Positions 1 through 5,581 of a DNA stretch of 5,581 bases are shown here, piece after piece (position 1 is the first letter of the stretch; the number at the start of each line of letters is the position of its first letter). The position numbers and the translations under genes are program-made. The notes under the pieces are model-generated. The model searched no databases, was not told the origin of the DNA, and worked only from the letters and a program-made list of their open reading frames with translations. This stretch comes from Cyclobacteriaceae bacterium (GTDB taxonomy: Bacteria > Bacteroidota > Bacteroidia > Cytophagales > Cyclobacteriaceae). The DNA lies in the NCBI GenBank assembly GCA_030589835.1, contig JAUUZS010000318.1:1-5581 (forward strand), read 5' to 3'.

Positions 1-303
1 CCAGGTCAGCAATTCCTGGAAAGCATCTTTTTGAAACAGTAGATAGCTGTTAAAACCTAACCCGTCTGCGACATCCATGTTCGCTTTAATCTGGGCTATC
101 TGAGCCTCCAGATCAAAAACATCGTATCGTTGGTGATAGCGAAGGTTCCAGTGGTCGATTGCCTGAATATGCTGAAATTTGTAATTGGTAGTCTGTTCAG
201 CCTCCAGCTTCTTTGCCGGTGTACTATCCTTTTTTTTGACGTTGCATCCGGGAATACTGAGAAACAGAATAGAAATAAAAATTAAATATTTCAGTTCCTT
301 CAT
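1..303 (-). CDS. Exported lipoprotein of unrecognised family, N-terminal part (cut by left edge)
   Basis: Visible are the first 101 codons of a gene that continues past position 1. The product starts with a lipoprotein signal: MKELK, a hydrophobic stretch over residues 6-17, and the lipobox SIPGC with the acylated cysteine at residue 20. A charged linker follows (KKKDSTPAKK). From about residue 45 the sequence looks like the start of a folded domain, with HWNLRYHQRYDVFDLE, IKANMDVADGLGFNSYLLF and QKDAFQELLTW. The pattern of a helix, then LGFNSYLLF, resembles the first strand of TIM-barrel glycoside hydrolases; this is a guess from pattern, and no family or catalytic residue can be named. The ATG at 301-303 is chosen because it gives a complete signal sequence; the ATGs just upstream meet stops within a few codons. 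It lies 56 bases after the sulfatase at 360-1904 and is probably in the same operon, so a role in glycan breakdown is likely. Confidence 0.85.
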   Translation of the reverse strand, partial: MKELKYLIFISILFLSIPGCNVKKKDSTPAKKLEAEQTTNYKFQHIQAIDHWNLRYHQRYDVFDLEAQIAQIKANMDVADGLGFNSYLLFQKDAFQELLTW

Positions 304-359
304 CCTAATAAGACTTTTTCATTAGCGTACATTTCAATCAAACAGGTTCAGCAAATCCA

Positions 360-1904
360 TTAAAAGTCAGCTACATTTTTAGGCCTTTCCGGAATCCCTA
401 ATTCAGCCAATCTTTGCTTAAATGCTTCATCTGATTCTCCGGGACTTGGCCACACATCGCTAGGCGTATGTTCCGCTTTCATTATTCCATCAATCTTCTT
501 AGCTATTTCCGGAAAGTCAGCAGAAAGATCTTTATCCTGTTCAGGATTTTTCGTTAAATCATAAATCTCCAACTTTCCCGCATTATTTTTATACCCATAC
601 CAATTGGCCATCCTAAGGGCTTGTTCCTCTTTATATTCCCAATACAGAAAATCGTGCTTCTGTTGCTTTTCACGCTCTCCCAGAAGAGTTGGTAGTATGG
701 AAATTCCATCAAGACCATCAGGAGCATTTACGTCAATAAGGTCTGCCGCGGTGGGCAAAAAATCCCACATCGCCCAAATATGATCGCTCTCCTGTCCTGG
801 CTGAATATGCTTGGGCCAACGGGCAATTGCCGGTACATGAAAAGCACCATCGAGGATATCACCTTTCTGACCAGCTCTTGGCGATTCATGGTTAAAAAAG
901 ACCCTGGTAGGAACCTCTTCCTTTTTGGCATTGCCATTTGTATTTCCGTTATCAGAAGCAAAGAGCACCAAAGTATTTTCATCTATGTTCAACTCTTTAA
1001 GAAGATGCATCAGCTTACCAATTTCAGTATCGACACGGGTAATCATCGCCGCATAAACCTTATGCGATTGGGACCAGTCTTTATCGGTATAAACACCTAA
1101 TTCAGGAGCGACGTATGCACCGTGAGGCGGTGTATAAGCAAGGTATAAAAAGAATGGATTGTCCTTGTTGTCCTTGACAAATTCCAACGATTTTTCGCAA
1201 TACACATCGAATGCATATTTAGCTTTAGAGGGATCTTCAATTCCCAGGGGTTGACAAATTCCATTTTCATCATACGTTTGCTCACCCTTGTAATTTTCTA
1301 TTAAATGGTGCGTGCCATTCTCAGGAAAGTAAACCCGCTCTTCGTTATGATATAAAAATTCGGGATATTGATTGTGTGCATGCCGTTGGTTTAAGTATCC
1401 GTAAAATTCGTCGAAACCCATTTTATTAGGAATGCCATACTGGTTGTGCAAACCAAGTCCCCATTTGCCAAACAGTCCGGTTTTATATCCAGCCTCCTGA
1501 AGCATCATCGCGACCGTGTAATCCCCTTCCTGAAGCGCTTCACGATAATTTTTATAGCTGTTTCCGCGTACACGTGCATTACCGGGGTGCAATCCCTGCA
1601 TGAGTGATGAGCGGCATGGTGCGCAAACGGCATTTCCCGCATAAGCCTCAGTAAATAACATGCCTTCGCTGGCCAATCGGTCGATAGCAGCTGTTTGGAT
1701 TTTTTCCTGTCCAAAACATCCAATGTCGCCATACCCTAAATCATCAACAAGAATTAAAACGATGTTAGGCTTTTCAGCGGTTTGGTTATCACTCTTTTGC
1801 TGACTATCTGATTTGCTTGTACAAGCAAAAAACATCCCTCCAGAAATAAAAAGAAGGATTATTGCCTTTGCAAAACTTGTGAATAAAGATTTAGATAATT
1901 TCAT
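360..1904 (-). CDS. S1-type (arylsulfatase A-like) sulfatase, putative lipoprotein
   Basis: This is a formylglycine-dependent sulfatase expected to remove sulfate esters from a polysaccharide or its oligosaccharides. The 514 residues match the usual family length. The N-terminus (hydrophobic residues 12-27, then FFAC with Cys28) looks like a lipoprotein signal with a relaxed lipobox. Expected active-site parts are present: metal-binding Asp54-Asp55 (VDDLGYGD); the modification site C94-A-P-C-R98, whose Cys94 would become formylglycine; Lys147 in GKWGLG; His261 in TPPHG; Asp318-Asn319 in SDNGN; and Lys347 in GQKGD. Cysteine at the fourth position of CxPxR, where serine is usual, is a small oddity, and the second catalytic histidine often seen as GKWH is glycine here. 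A C-terminal tail (about 480-514) ends in GIPERPKNVADF. The start lies 21 bases after the preceding sulfatase, suggesting co-transcription. Substrate and S1 subfamily cannot be read from the sequence. Maturation would need an anSME or FGE enzyme encoded elsewhere. Confidence 0.95.
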   Translation of the reverse strand: MKLSKSLFTSFAKAIILLFISGGMFFACTSKSDSQQKSDNQTAEKPNIVLILVDDLGYGDIGCFGQEKIQTAAIDRLASEGMLFTEAYAGNAVCAPCRSSLMQGLHPGNARVRGNSYKNYREALQEGDYTVAMMLQEAGYKTGLFGKWGLGLHNQYGIPNKMGFDEFYGYLNQRHAHNQYPEFLYHNEERVYFPENGTHHLIENYKGEQTYDENGICQPLGIEDPSKAKYAFDVYCEKSLEFVKDNKDNPFFLYLAYTPPHGAYVAPELGVYTDKDWSQSHKVYAAMITRVDTEIGKLMHLLKELNIDENTLVLFASDNGNTNGNAKKEEVPTRVFFNHESPRAGQKGDILDGAFHVPAIARWPKHIQPGQESDHIWAMWDFLPTAADLIDVNAPDGLDGISILPTLLGEREKQQKHDFLYWEYKEEQALRMANWYGYKNNAGKLEIYDLTKNPEQDKDLSADFPEIAKKIDGIMKAEHTPSDVWPSPGESDEAFKQRLAELGIPERPKNVADF

Positions 1905-1925
1905 TGTGTTATTCTTTATGTATTA

Positions 1926-3527
1926 TTAAACTCCTACTTTCTTTGCCCATGCTTCATAGTCCTCTTGTAACTGCTTGGCTATTTCGGGTTCTTTTTCGAT
2001 TTTATTTTCACTTTCAGACCGATCTTCTAACAAGTCATATAGCTCCCAGGGTTTACCTTTTTTAGCTACAAGTTTCCATCCTTCCCAACGAACCGCTCGA
2101 TTTCCATTATGTTCCCAAAATAGCTTCTCTGTATCCATTTGTGTTTCTCCATTCAAAACAGGCGCAAAAGATTTTCCAGGCATCGGAGTAATGGTGTTCC
2201 CCTTAAATGTTTCAGGATAATCGACTTGAGCGACATCGCAAATCGTAGTCATCACATCTATGATGTGCCCGGATCGATGAGAAATGCTCCCTTTATTGTA
2301 TTTTTGATTGGGCCACTTCACAATAAACGGGGTGGCAATACCTCCCTCATAGGTATCTTTTTTATAGTACCTGAATGGAGTATTGCTAAGGTTTGCCCAT
2401 GATGATCCATAACTGTGGTATGAATCCCCGGAACCTGGCCTCGCTTCACCATCCCAAAAGTTTTCCCAAAAATCTGTACCCAAGGGGCCATATTCAGCGC
2501 TGCCTCCATTATCTGAAAGAAAGATGATCATAGTATTATCCGTTGCCTGCATCGCTTCAAGTTGCCCAAGAATTTTACCAATGCCCTGATCCATACGATC
2601 AATTTGTGCAGCGTAGATGGCCATGAGCAAATCCATTTGTGTTTTTTGTTCCTCACTAAGTTCATCCCAGGCAATTGCTTCAGGATTGCGTTTGCTCAAT
2701 AGGCCGGTATCCTCGATAAGCTCCAAATTTAACATCTTGATGTAGCGTGCTGCTCTCAATGCATCCCAGCCCTTCATATATTTTCCTCTGTATTTCTCAA
2801 TATCTTCCTCTAATGCGTGAAGTGGCCAGTGCGGTGCCGTATATGGCAGATAAAGAAAGAAAGGTTGGTCTTTACTTTCTGCTATCTGTAAAAATTTTAC
2901 CGCATTGTCGGTGATGGCATCCGTCATGTAAAATCCTTCTTTTGGAGGCATATATGCTGTACTGTCGATCGCTAATTGCCTGACAGCACCTTCACTCTTG
3001 GCCTTGCTAATATCAAAATAATTTGCAGCGCCGCCAATCAAACCAAAGTACTTATCAAAGCCACGGTCGGTAGGCCAATGCGGACGCTCTTCTCCCACAT
3101 GCCATTTCCCTGAAGCCGCAGTAAAATATCCTCCTTGCTTCAATACCTCAGCAATGGTTACACTATTTTTGCTTAAATATCCCTGATAAGGGCCCTCGGG
3201 AACAGCACCTGGTTTTTTTACCATCCCTCCCATGCCTGCCTGGTGGGGATATAATCCCGTGAGCAATGAGGCCCTGGTAGGGCAACAACGAGCCGCATTA
3301 TAAAATTGTGTAAAACGAATGCCTCCTGAGGCAATCTGATCTATATTTGGCGTCATTACTTCCCCACCATAACAACCCACGTCGGAATAGCCCATATCAT
3401 CAGCCATGATAAGAACAATATTGGGTTTCTCACGATCACCATTTTTGCTACATGAAAACAAAAAAATGCCCATGAGCGATACAAATGCAATGATTTTTAA
3501 ATTTTCCCTTCTACCAATTACCTTCAT
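1926..3527 (-). CDS. S1-type arylsulfatase, lipoprotein
   Basis: This is a second formylglycine sulfatase, 533 residues, full length. The signal region ends in the lipobox LFSC (Cys26), followed by SKNGD, so it should be membrane-anchored outside the cytoplasm. Active-site parts in order: Asp43-Asp44 (MADDMGYSD), the modification site C81-C-P-T-R85 within AARCCPTRASLLTG, Lys141 and His143 (GKWHVG), His233 (APHWPLHA), Asp339-Asn340 (LSDNGG), and Lys389 six residues before the GG of YEGG, matching the spacing of the substrate lysine in the Pseudomonas arylsulfatase. The AARCCPTRASLLTGLYPHQAG stretch is typical of a large arylsulfatase group in PULs, often classed as S1_4; that subfamily is from memory only. 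It differs from the neighbouring sulfatase in motif details and in a longer insert at about residues 235-300, so the two probably act on different sulfate positions. The leader just before the ATG is A-rich with no clear Shine-Dalgarno box, as is usual in Bacteroidota. Confidence 0.96.
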   Translation of the reverse strand: MKVIGRRENLKIIAFVSLMGIFLFSCSKNGDREKPNIVLIMADDMGYSDVGCYGGEVMTPNIDQIASGGIRFTQFYNAARCCPTRASLLTGLYPHQAGMGGMVKKPGAVPEGPYQGYLSKNSVTIAEVLKQGGYFTAASGKWHVGEERPHWPTDRGFDKYFGLIGGAANYFDISKAKSEGAVRQLAIDSTAYMPPKEGFYMTDAITDNAVKFLQIAESKDQPFFLYLPYTAPHWPLHALEEDIEKYRGKYMKGWDALRAARYIKMLNLELIEDTGLLSKRNPEAIAWDELSEEQKTQMDLLMAIYAAQIDRMDQGIGKILGQLEAMQATDNTMIIFLSDNGGSAEYGPLGTDFWENFWDGEARPGSGDSYHSYGSSWANLSNTPFRYYKKDTYEGGIATPFIVKWPNQKYNKGSISHRSGHIIDVMTTICDVAQVDYPETFKGNTITPMPGKSFAPVLNGETQMDTEKLFWEHNGNRAVRWEGWKLVAKKGKPWELYDLLEDRSESENKIEKEPEIAKQLQEDYEAWAKKVGV

Positions 3528-3551
3528 TATTTTTTCTTTTTTATAAATTCA

Positions 3552-3568
3552 TTCCATGTAAAATGGAA
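3552..3568 (-). other. Small inverted repeat in the sulfatase leader
   Basis: TTCCAT (3552-3557) and ATGGAA (3563-3568) form a perfect 6-bp stem with a 5-base loop, 24 bases upstream of the sulfatase ATG at 3525-3527. In the transcript the stem is not followed by a U-run, so it does not look like a terminator. It belongs to the native leader, not to the inserted element, and could be an mRNA-processing or stability hairpin, or chance. Confidence 0.35.
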
Positions 3569-3584
3569 ATTCACCCTCCTGACC

Positions 3585-3590
3585 TAAATA
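3585..3590. repeat. Target-site duplication, left copy (TAAATA)
   Basis: TAAATA directly abuts the left end of the 180-bp element and is repeated exactly at 3771-3776. Because the neighbouring bases also match (CTAAATAG on both sides), the true duplication could be 6 to 8 bp depending on where the element ends. Confidence 0.75.
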
Positions 3591-3607
3591 GAGTCTGTCC
3601 ATAAAGT
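3591..3607 (+). repeat. Left terminal inverted repeat
   Basis: This 17-bp end, GAGTCTGTCCATAAAGT, matches the reverse complement of 3754-3770 at 16 of 17 positions; the mismatch is the tenth base (C here, T in the other end). Confidence 0.85.
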
Positions 3608-3705
3608 CATCGAATTGAAATATTCATCTTTTTGCGCCTTTTTGCCTTTCTAAACTTGCCTAATACCCAGGCATTTGCTGCATTGTGAAAGCCAAAAATT
3701 CCTGC
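3607..3705 (-). pseudogene. Possible transposase C-terminal remnant inside the element
   Basis: Reading leftwards from 3705, 32 sense codons run to a TGA at 3607-3609; an in-frame TAG lies just before them at 3706-3708. The peptide contains FGFHNAANAWVLGKF and then a strongly basic tail (RKAKRRKK) ending MNISIR. The stop overlaps the last base of the left inverted repeat, which is where many insertion-sequence transposases end. The composition looks like a real protein tail, not random translation, but the stretch is short and I cannot match it to a transposase family. It has no start codon of its own and is unlikely to be expressed as a functional protein. Confidence 0.4.
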
Positions 3706-3723
3706 CTACCGAACAGGAAGGCA

Positions 3724-3749
3724 TCAAAAATCTAAACATTTCAAAAATC
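3724..3749 (-). repeat. Two direct copies of GATTTTTGA inside the element
   Basis: The 9-mer reads GATTTTTGA on the minus strand at 3741-3749 and again at 3724-3732, with an 8-base spacer (period 17). The copies lie just inside the right inverted repeat, in what would be the 5' leader of the parent transposase gene. They could be protein-binding repeats of the parent element or chance in an AT-rich stretch. Confidence 0.5.
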
Positions 3750-3753
3750 AAGC

Positions 3754-3770
3754 ACTTTATAGACAGACTC
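3754..3770 (-). repeat. Right terminal inverted repeat
   Basis: Read on the minus strand from 3770 this is GAGTCTGTCTATAAAGT, the partner of 3591-3607. Its outermost base (3770) supplies the G of the lyase TAG stop codon. Confidence 0.85.
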
Positions 3771-5128
3771 TAAATAGTACCTGGAACAAGTGAATTTAAA
3801 TATTCCTCCAGATTTGTAAATCCATCTTTATCCAAATCACCATTTCTATCTTCCGGATTTTTGGGGTCGAGACTATTTTCTGTTTCCCAAACATCAGGCA
3901 TACCATCACGATCAGTATCTTTTGGTGCAGGTTTAGATTTTAATTCAGGCCATCCTCCCACTTCATCCTGTGAATCGATTAAACGGTTTTTATTTTGTTT
4001 TACCTCTTCAGTTATTCTTTTGTCAACAGCATCACGAGATTTGGACGCCCCGGCTTTACCAAGTACCAAATCATATATTTCATTTACCGGATGCGTAAGC
4101 GGTTTGTCGTTTCCATGAACCAATTCCGTCGACAATTCAAACTGTTTGCGCGTAGTTTTTTCATAATTATTCCAACCATCGTAATCAATTGCCAGGTAGT
4201 TATCATTTGTCCACTCGCTGTTCCAGGGGAACAGGTTGCCCTTTACGAATCCTCGTGTTTTCTCTTTTGCATATTCAGCTTTTATACCAATGGGTTTATT
4301 ATTTGTATCCGAACTTTCTCCCGGCATGTACACATTGTTTATAAAATTGATTTTACAATTGCCCAAATTAGTTGGGCCAGTCCAATTATAAATGATGTTA
4401 TTTCGGAAATCGACAATTGATTCCCCATTTGTTCGCTTACCTCCTCCCAGCGTGGGGTGGCGATTACGGCTACTATGTAACAGATTATGGTGCAATGAGA
4501 TATTATCAGACAGATCTCTAAAAGAACTTAACATGGCATGTCCCCCTTTTTCATGGAGACTGTTGTCTAGCGCTTCACCGTAAATAGACCATTGCAGGGT
4601 AAACTTTTCACCCCTCAAATCATGAATACCATCGATGCCCCAGCTTGCCGAAATATGATCGAAAATAATATTTGAAACACCGTTGGTTTGTATGGCATCT
4701 GGCCCTTCATTGGCAGGTTTATTCTTATCGCCAAGTCTCACCCGAATGTAGCGCACGATCACATCGTGGGTTTTCATTATTTGAAAAGTCCTGTCTTTTA
4801 AGGTTATTCCATCGCCCGGTGCTGTCTGCCCGGCAATAGTAAGATAGGGTTTCGTAACGGTTAATCTATCTTTAAGCTCTATGGTACCCGAAACCTCAAA
4901 AACGATTGTTCTGGGGCCTTCTGCGCTTTCAACACCATATCTCAACGAACCCGGACCTGCATCATTTAAATTGGTGACTTGGTACACATCTCCCCCACGG
5001 CCGCCTTGTGCAAAACGCCCAAAACCTTCGGCTCCCGGGAAAGAGATTGTCTTCTGTGCCAAGGTTTCCTGTGAAACCAAAGCGCTGAAAATGGCAATTA
5101 TTGTCAGGACTAAAATATATCGTTTCAT
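3770..5128 (-). CDS. PL1-type polysaccharide (pectate) lyase with C-terminal paired Ca2+-binding loops
   Basis: This is a secreted beta-helix lyase expected to cleave a uronic-acid polymer by beta-elimination. Residues 1-24 form a signal peptide (cleavage after about TLA or TLAQ) with no lipobox cysteine. The mature protein opens with TISFPGAEGFGRFAQGGRGG and VTNLNDAGPGSLRYGV, then IVFEVSGTIEL and ITIAGQTAPGDGITL-like turns, typical of bacterial PL1/pectate-lyase-like proteins. Asp144 (GPDAIQT), Asp157 (FDHISASWG) and Asp166 are candidate calcium ligands; Arg223 in SSRNRHPTL matches the R-x-P arginine that is catalytic in pectate lyase C. Residues 404-415 (DTDRDGMPDVWE) and 431-442 (DLDKDGFTNLEE) each have acidic or oxygen ligands at EF-hand positions 1, 3, 5, 9 and 12, forming a thrombospondin-type-3-like calcium module. 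The stop codon straddles the inserted element without changing the protein. It lies 39 bases after a paralogue. True substrate (pectate-like or another uronan) is open. Confidence 0.93.
   Translation of the reverse strand: MKRYILVLTIIAIFSALVSQETLAQKTISFPGAEGFGRFAQGGRGGDVYQVTNLNDAGPGSLRYGVESAEGPRTIVFEVSGTIELKDRLTVTKPYLTIAGQTAPGDGITLKDRTFQIMKTHDVIVRYIRVRLGDKNKPANEGPDAIQTNGVSNIIFDHISASWGIDGIHDLRGEKFTLQWSIYGEALDNSLHEKGGHAMLSSFRDLSDNISLHHNLLHSSRNRHPTLGGGKRTNGESIVDFRNNIIYNWTGPTNLGNCKINFINNVYMPGESSDTNNKPIGIKAEYAKEKTRGFVKGNLFPWNSEWTNDNYLAIDYDGWNNYEKTTRKQFELSTELVHGNDKPLTHPVNEIYDLVLGKAGASKSRDAVDKRITEEVKQNKNRLIDSQDEVGGWPELKSKPAPKDTDRDGMPDVWETENSLDPKNPEDRNGDLDKDGFTNLEEYLNSLVPGTI
3771..3776. repeat. Target-site duplication, right copy (TAAATA)
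   Basis: This is an exact copy of 3585-3590 next to the right end of the element. Its first two bases provide the T and A of the lyase TAG stop codon as read on the minus strand. Confidence 0.75.
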
Positions 5129-5136
5129 GTTTGAAA

Positions 5137-5152
5137 ATTATAAAATTATAAA
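5137..5152 (-). repeat. AT-rich tandem 8-mer in the lyase leader
   Basis: Two adjacent copies of TTTATAAT (minus strand) occupy most of the 39-base gap between the two lyase genes, ending 8 bases before the ATG at 5126-5128. No Shine-Dalgarno sequence is present. The unpaired, AT-rich leader is typical for translation starts in Bacteroidota; a weak promoter is possible but no TTTG / TAnnTTTG pair was found. Confidence 0.45.
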
Positions 5153-5167
5153 CCTTTAATCGCTTGT

Positions 5168-5581
5168 CTACACTGGCACATTAACCAAACTATTCATGTA
5201 TTCTTCCAGGTTGGTAAAACCATTTTTGTTTTTGTCGTCTTTTCCATCATCAGAATTGTCAGGGTCTAAACCGTTTTTCTTTTCCCAATCGTTTGGCATT
5301 CCATCGCCGTCGGTATCCCAGTCAGCAGGTCTGTTTATGGTTTCATATAAATCCCAACCACCAACTTCACTTTGCGAATCAATCACTTTACCGGAATTGT
5401 CAATTATTGTCTGGATGAACCGTTCGTCAACTAAATCCCTGTTTAAGGAACTGCCACTATATTTTAGGCATGCTTCGTAAGCCTCCTTTGCTGATTCAAT
5501 ATTTGCAAGTTTGTATTTTCCGGCATCAAACCGTGTTGAAACCTCAAATACTTCCCGGGTTGTAGCCTGGTATTTTGATTC
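5168..5581 (-). CDS. PL1-type polysaccharide lyase, C-terminal part (cut by right edge)
   Basis: This frame is open from the right edge to a TAG at 5168-5170 and gives the last 137 residues of a gene that starts outside the window. It aligns with the C-terminus of the complete lyase downstream: TTREVFEVST against TTRKQFELST, then VIDSQSEVGGW against LIDSQDEVGGW, then the same two-loop calcium module and FTNLEEYMNSL against FTNLEEYLNSL. The first loop (DTDGDGMPNDWE) keeps all ligand positions. The second (DKNKNGFTNLEE) has Asn where the neighbour has Asp at positions 3 and 5. The catalytic beta-helix is not visible, so PL1 membership is inferred from this homology. A GTG at 5384-5386 lies inside the conserved domain and is not a start. 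The gap to the next lyase is 39 bases, pointing to tandem duplication and co-transcription. Confidence 0.9.
   Translation of the reverse strand, partial: ESKYQATTREVFEVSTRFDAGKYKLANIESAKEAYEACLKYSGSSLNRDLVDERFIQTIIDNSGKVIDSQSEVGGWDLYETINRPADWDTDGDGMPNDWEKKNGLDPDNSDDGKDDKNKNGFTNLEEYMNSLVNVPV

Larger units (their letters stand above)
3591..3770. mobile_element. 180-bp MITE-like non-autonomous insertion element
   Basis: The 180 bp are bounded by 17-bp inverted repeats with one mismatch (left GAGTCTGTCCATAAAGT, right end read on the minus strand GAGTCTGTCTATAAAGT) and flanked by a 6-bp direct repeat, TAAATA. Beyond the perfect part the two ends keep a looser similarity for some 30 bases. The element is too short to encode a transposase, but a 32-codon open stretch at its left end looks like the tail of one, so it is best read as an internally deleted insertion sequence needing a parent enzyme in trans. 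It fills the gap between the PL1 lyase and the first sulfatase. Inner hairpins occur at 3657-3673 (TGCCT/AGGCA) and 3699-3719 (TTCCTG/CAGGAA). The transposon family cannot be named from this sequence alone. Confidence 0.8.

Noticed and set aside
300..359. Two micro-ORFs between the left sulfatase and the lipoprotein: an 8-codon frame overlapping the sulfatase stop (TAATG) and a 10-codon frame starting at 332 whose TGA overlaps the lipoprotein ATG
   Set aside because: The overlaps look like translational coupling, but both frames are very short, have no ribosome-binding site, and are expected by chance in a 56-base AT-rich gap.
780..1100. Plus-strand open frame of 106 codons opposite the left sulfatase
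   Set aside because: The sulfatase frame on the minus strand carries the catalytic motifs over the same bases. The plus-strand product has no family features and no leader.
3591..3770. Reading the gap as a dedicated intrinsic terminator or a non-coding RNA gene
   Set aside because: The inverted repeats lie at the very ends 180 bp apart and are flanked by a target duplication. There is no compact stem followed by a U-run, so an insertion explains the structure better.
3528..3770. Bacteroidota-type promoter (TTTG, about 19 bases, TAnnTTTG) ahead of the sulfatase
   Set aside because: The closest minus-strand match, TAGATTTTTG near 3724-3735, has the wrong internal spacing, and I found no correctly spaced upstream box.
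3770..3800. Truncation of the lyase by the insertion
   Set aside because: Joining the sequence on both sides of the element gives the same TAG stop, and the C-terminus (SLVPGTI) has the same length class as the paralogue (SLVNVPV).
3995..4420. Plus-strand open frame of 141 codons
   Set aside because: It lies entirely opposite the PL1-type lyase, whose motifs are conserved throughout. The plus-strand translation is rich in Phe, Ile and Ser with no recognisable domain, so it is an antisense shadow.
5384..5386. GTG as a start codon for a separate 72-residue protein
   Set aside because: The frame stays open to the right edge, and the upstream residues align with the linker of the complete lyase, so the GTG is an internal valine codon.

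Overview
The window looks like part of a polysaccharide utilisation locus (PUL) from a member of the Bacteroidota, probably one that degrades marine or algal glycans. The reasons are the lipoprotein signals on three of the exported proteins, the A-rich leaders without Shine-Dalgarno boxes, the moderately AT-rich sequence, and the pairing of polysaccharide lyases with S1 sulfatases. No SusC/SusD pair, regulator, tRNA or rRNA is present, so both genus and substrate are inferences.

All genes lie on the minus strand, so transcription runs from right to left. In that order they are: the C-terminal 137 residues of a PL1-type lyase cut by the right edge (5168-5581); a complete 452-residue PL1-type lyase (3770-5128), evidently a tandem paralogue of the first; a 533-residue S1 sulfatase (1926-3527); a second, divergent 514-residue S1 sulfatase (360-1904); and the first 101 residues of a lipoprotein of unrecognised family cut by the left edge (1-303). 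Gaps are 39, 242, 21 and 56 bases.

The single wide gap is explained by an insertion. A 180-bp element (3591-3770) has 17-bp terminal inverted repeats that differ at one base, and it is flanked by a 6-bp direct repeat, TAAATA. It lies exactly on the stop codon of the complete lyase. Removing the element and one repeat copy restores a 56-base gap and the same TAG stop, so the insertion left the protein unchanged. A 32-codon open stretch ending next to the left inverted repeat may be the tail of the parent transposase, which would make this an internally deleted insertion sequence (MITE-like).

The exported lyases would cut a uronic-acid-containing polymer by beta-elimination, and the two lipoprotein sulfatases would remove sulfate esters from the polymer or its oligosaccharides. 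The left-edge lipoprotein may be a further glycan-active enzyme. The layout suggests one operon aimed at a sulfated, uronate-containing polysaccharide. The element may now influence how the lyase part is coupled to the sulfatase part. I found no CRISPR array, RNA gene or clear promoter, and no intact defence or mobile system. The most unusual part of the window is the small insertion.
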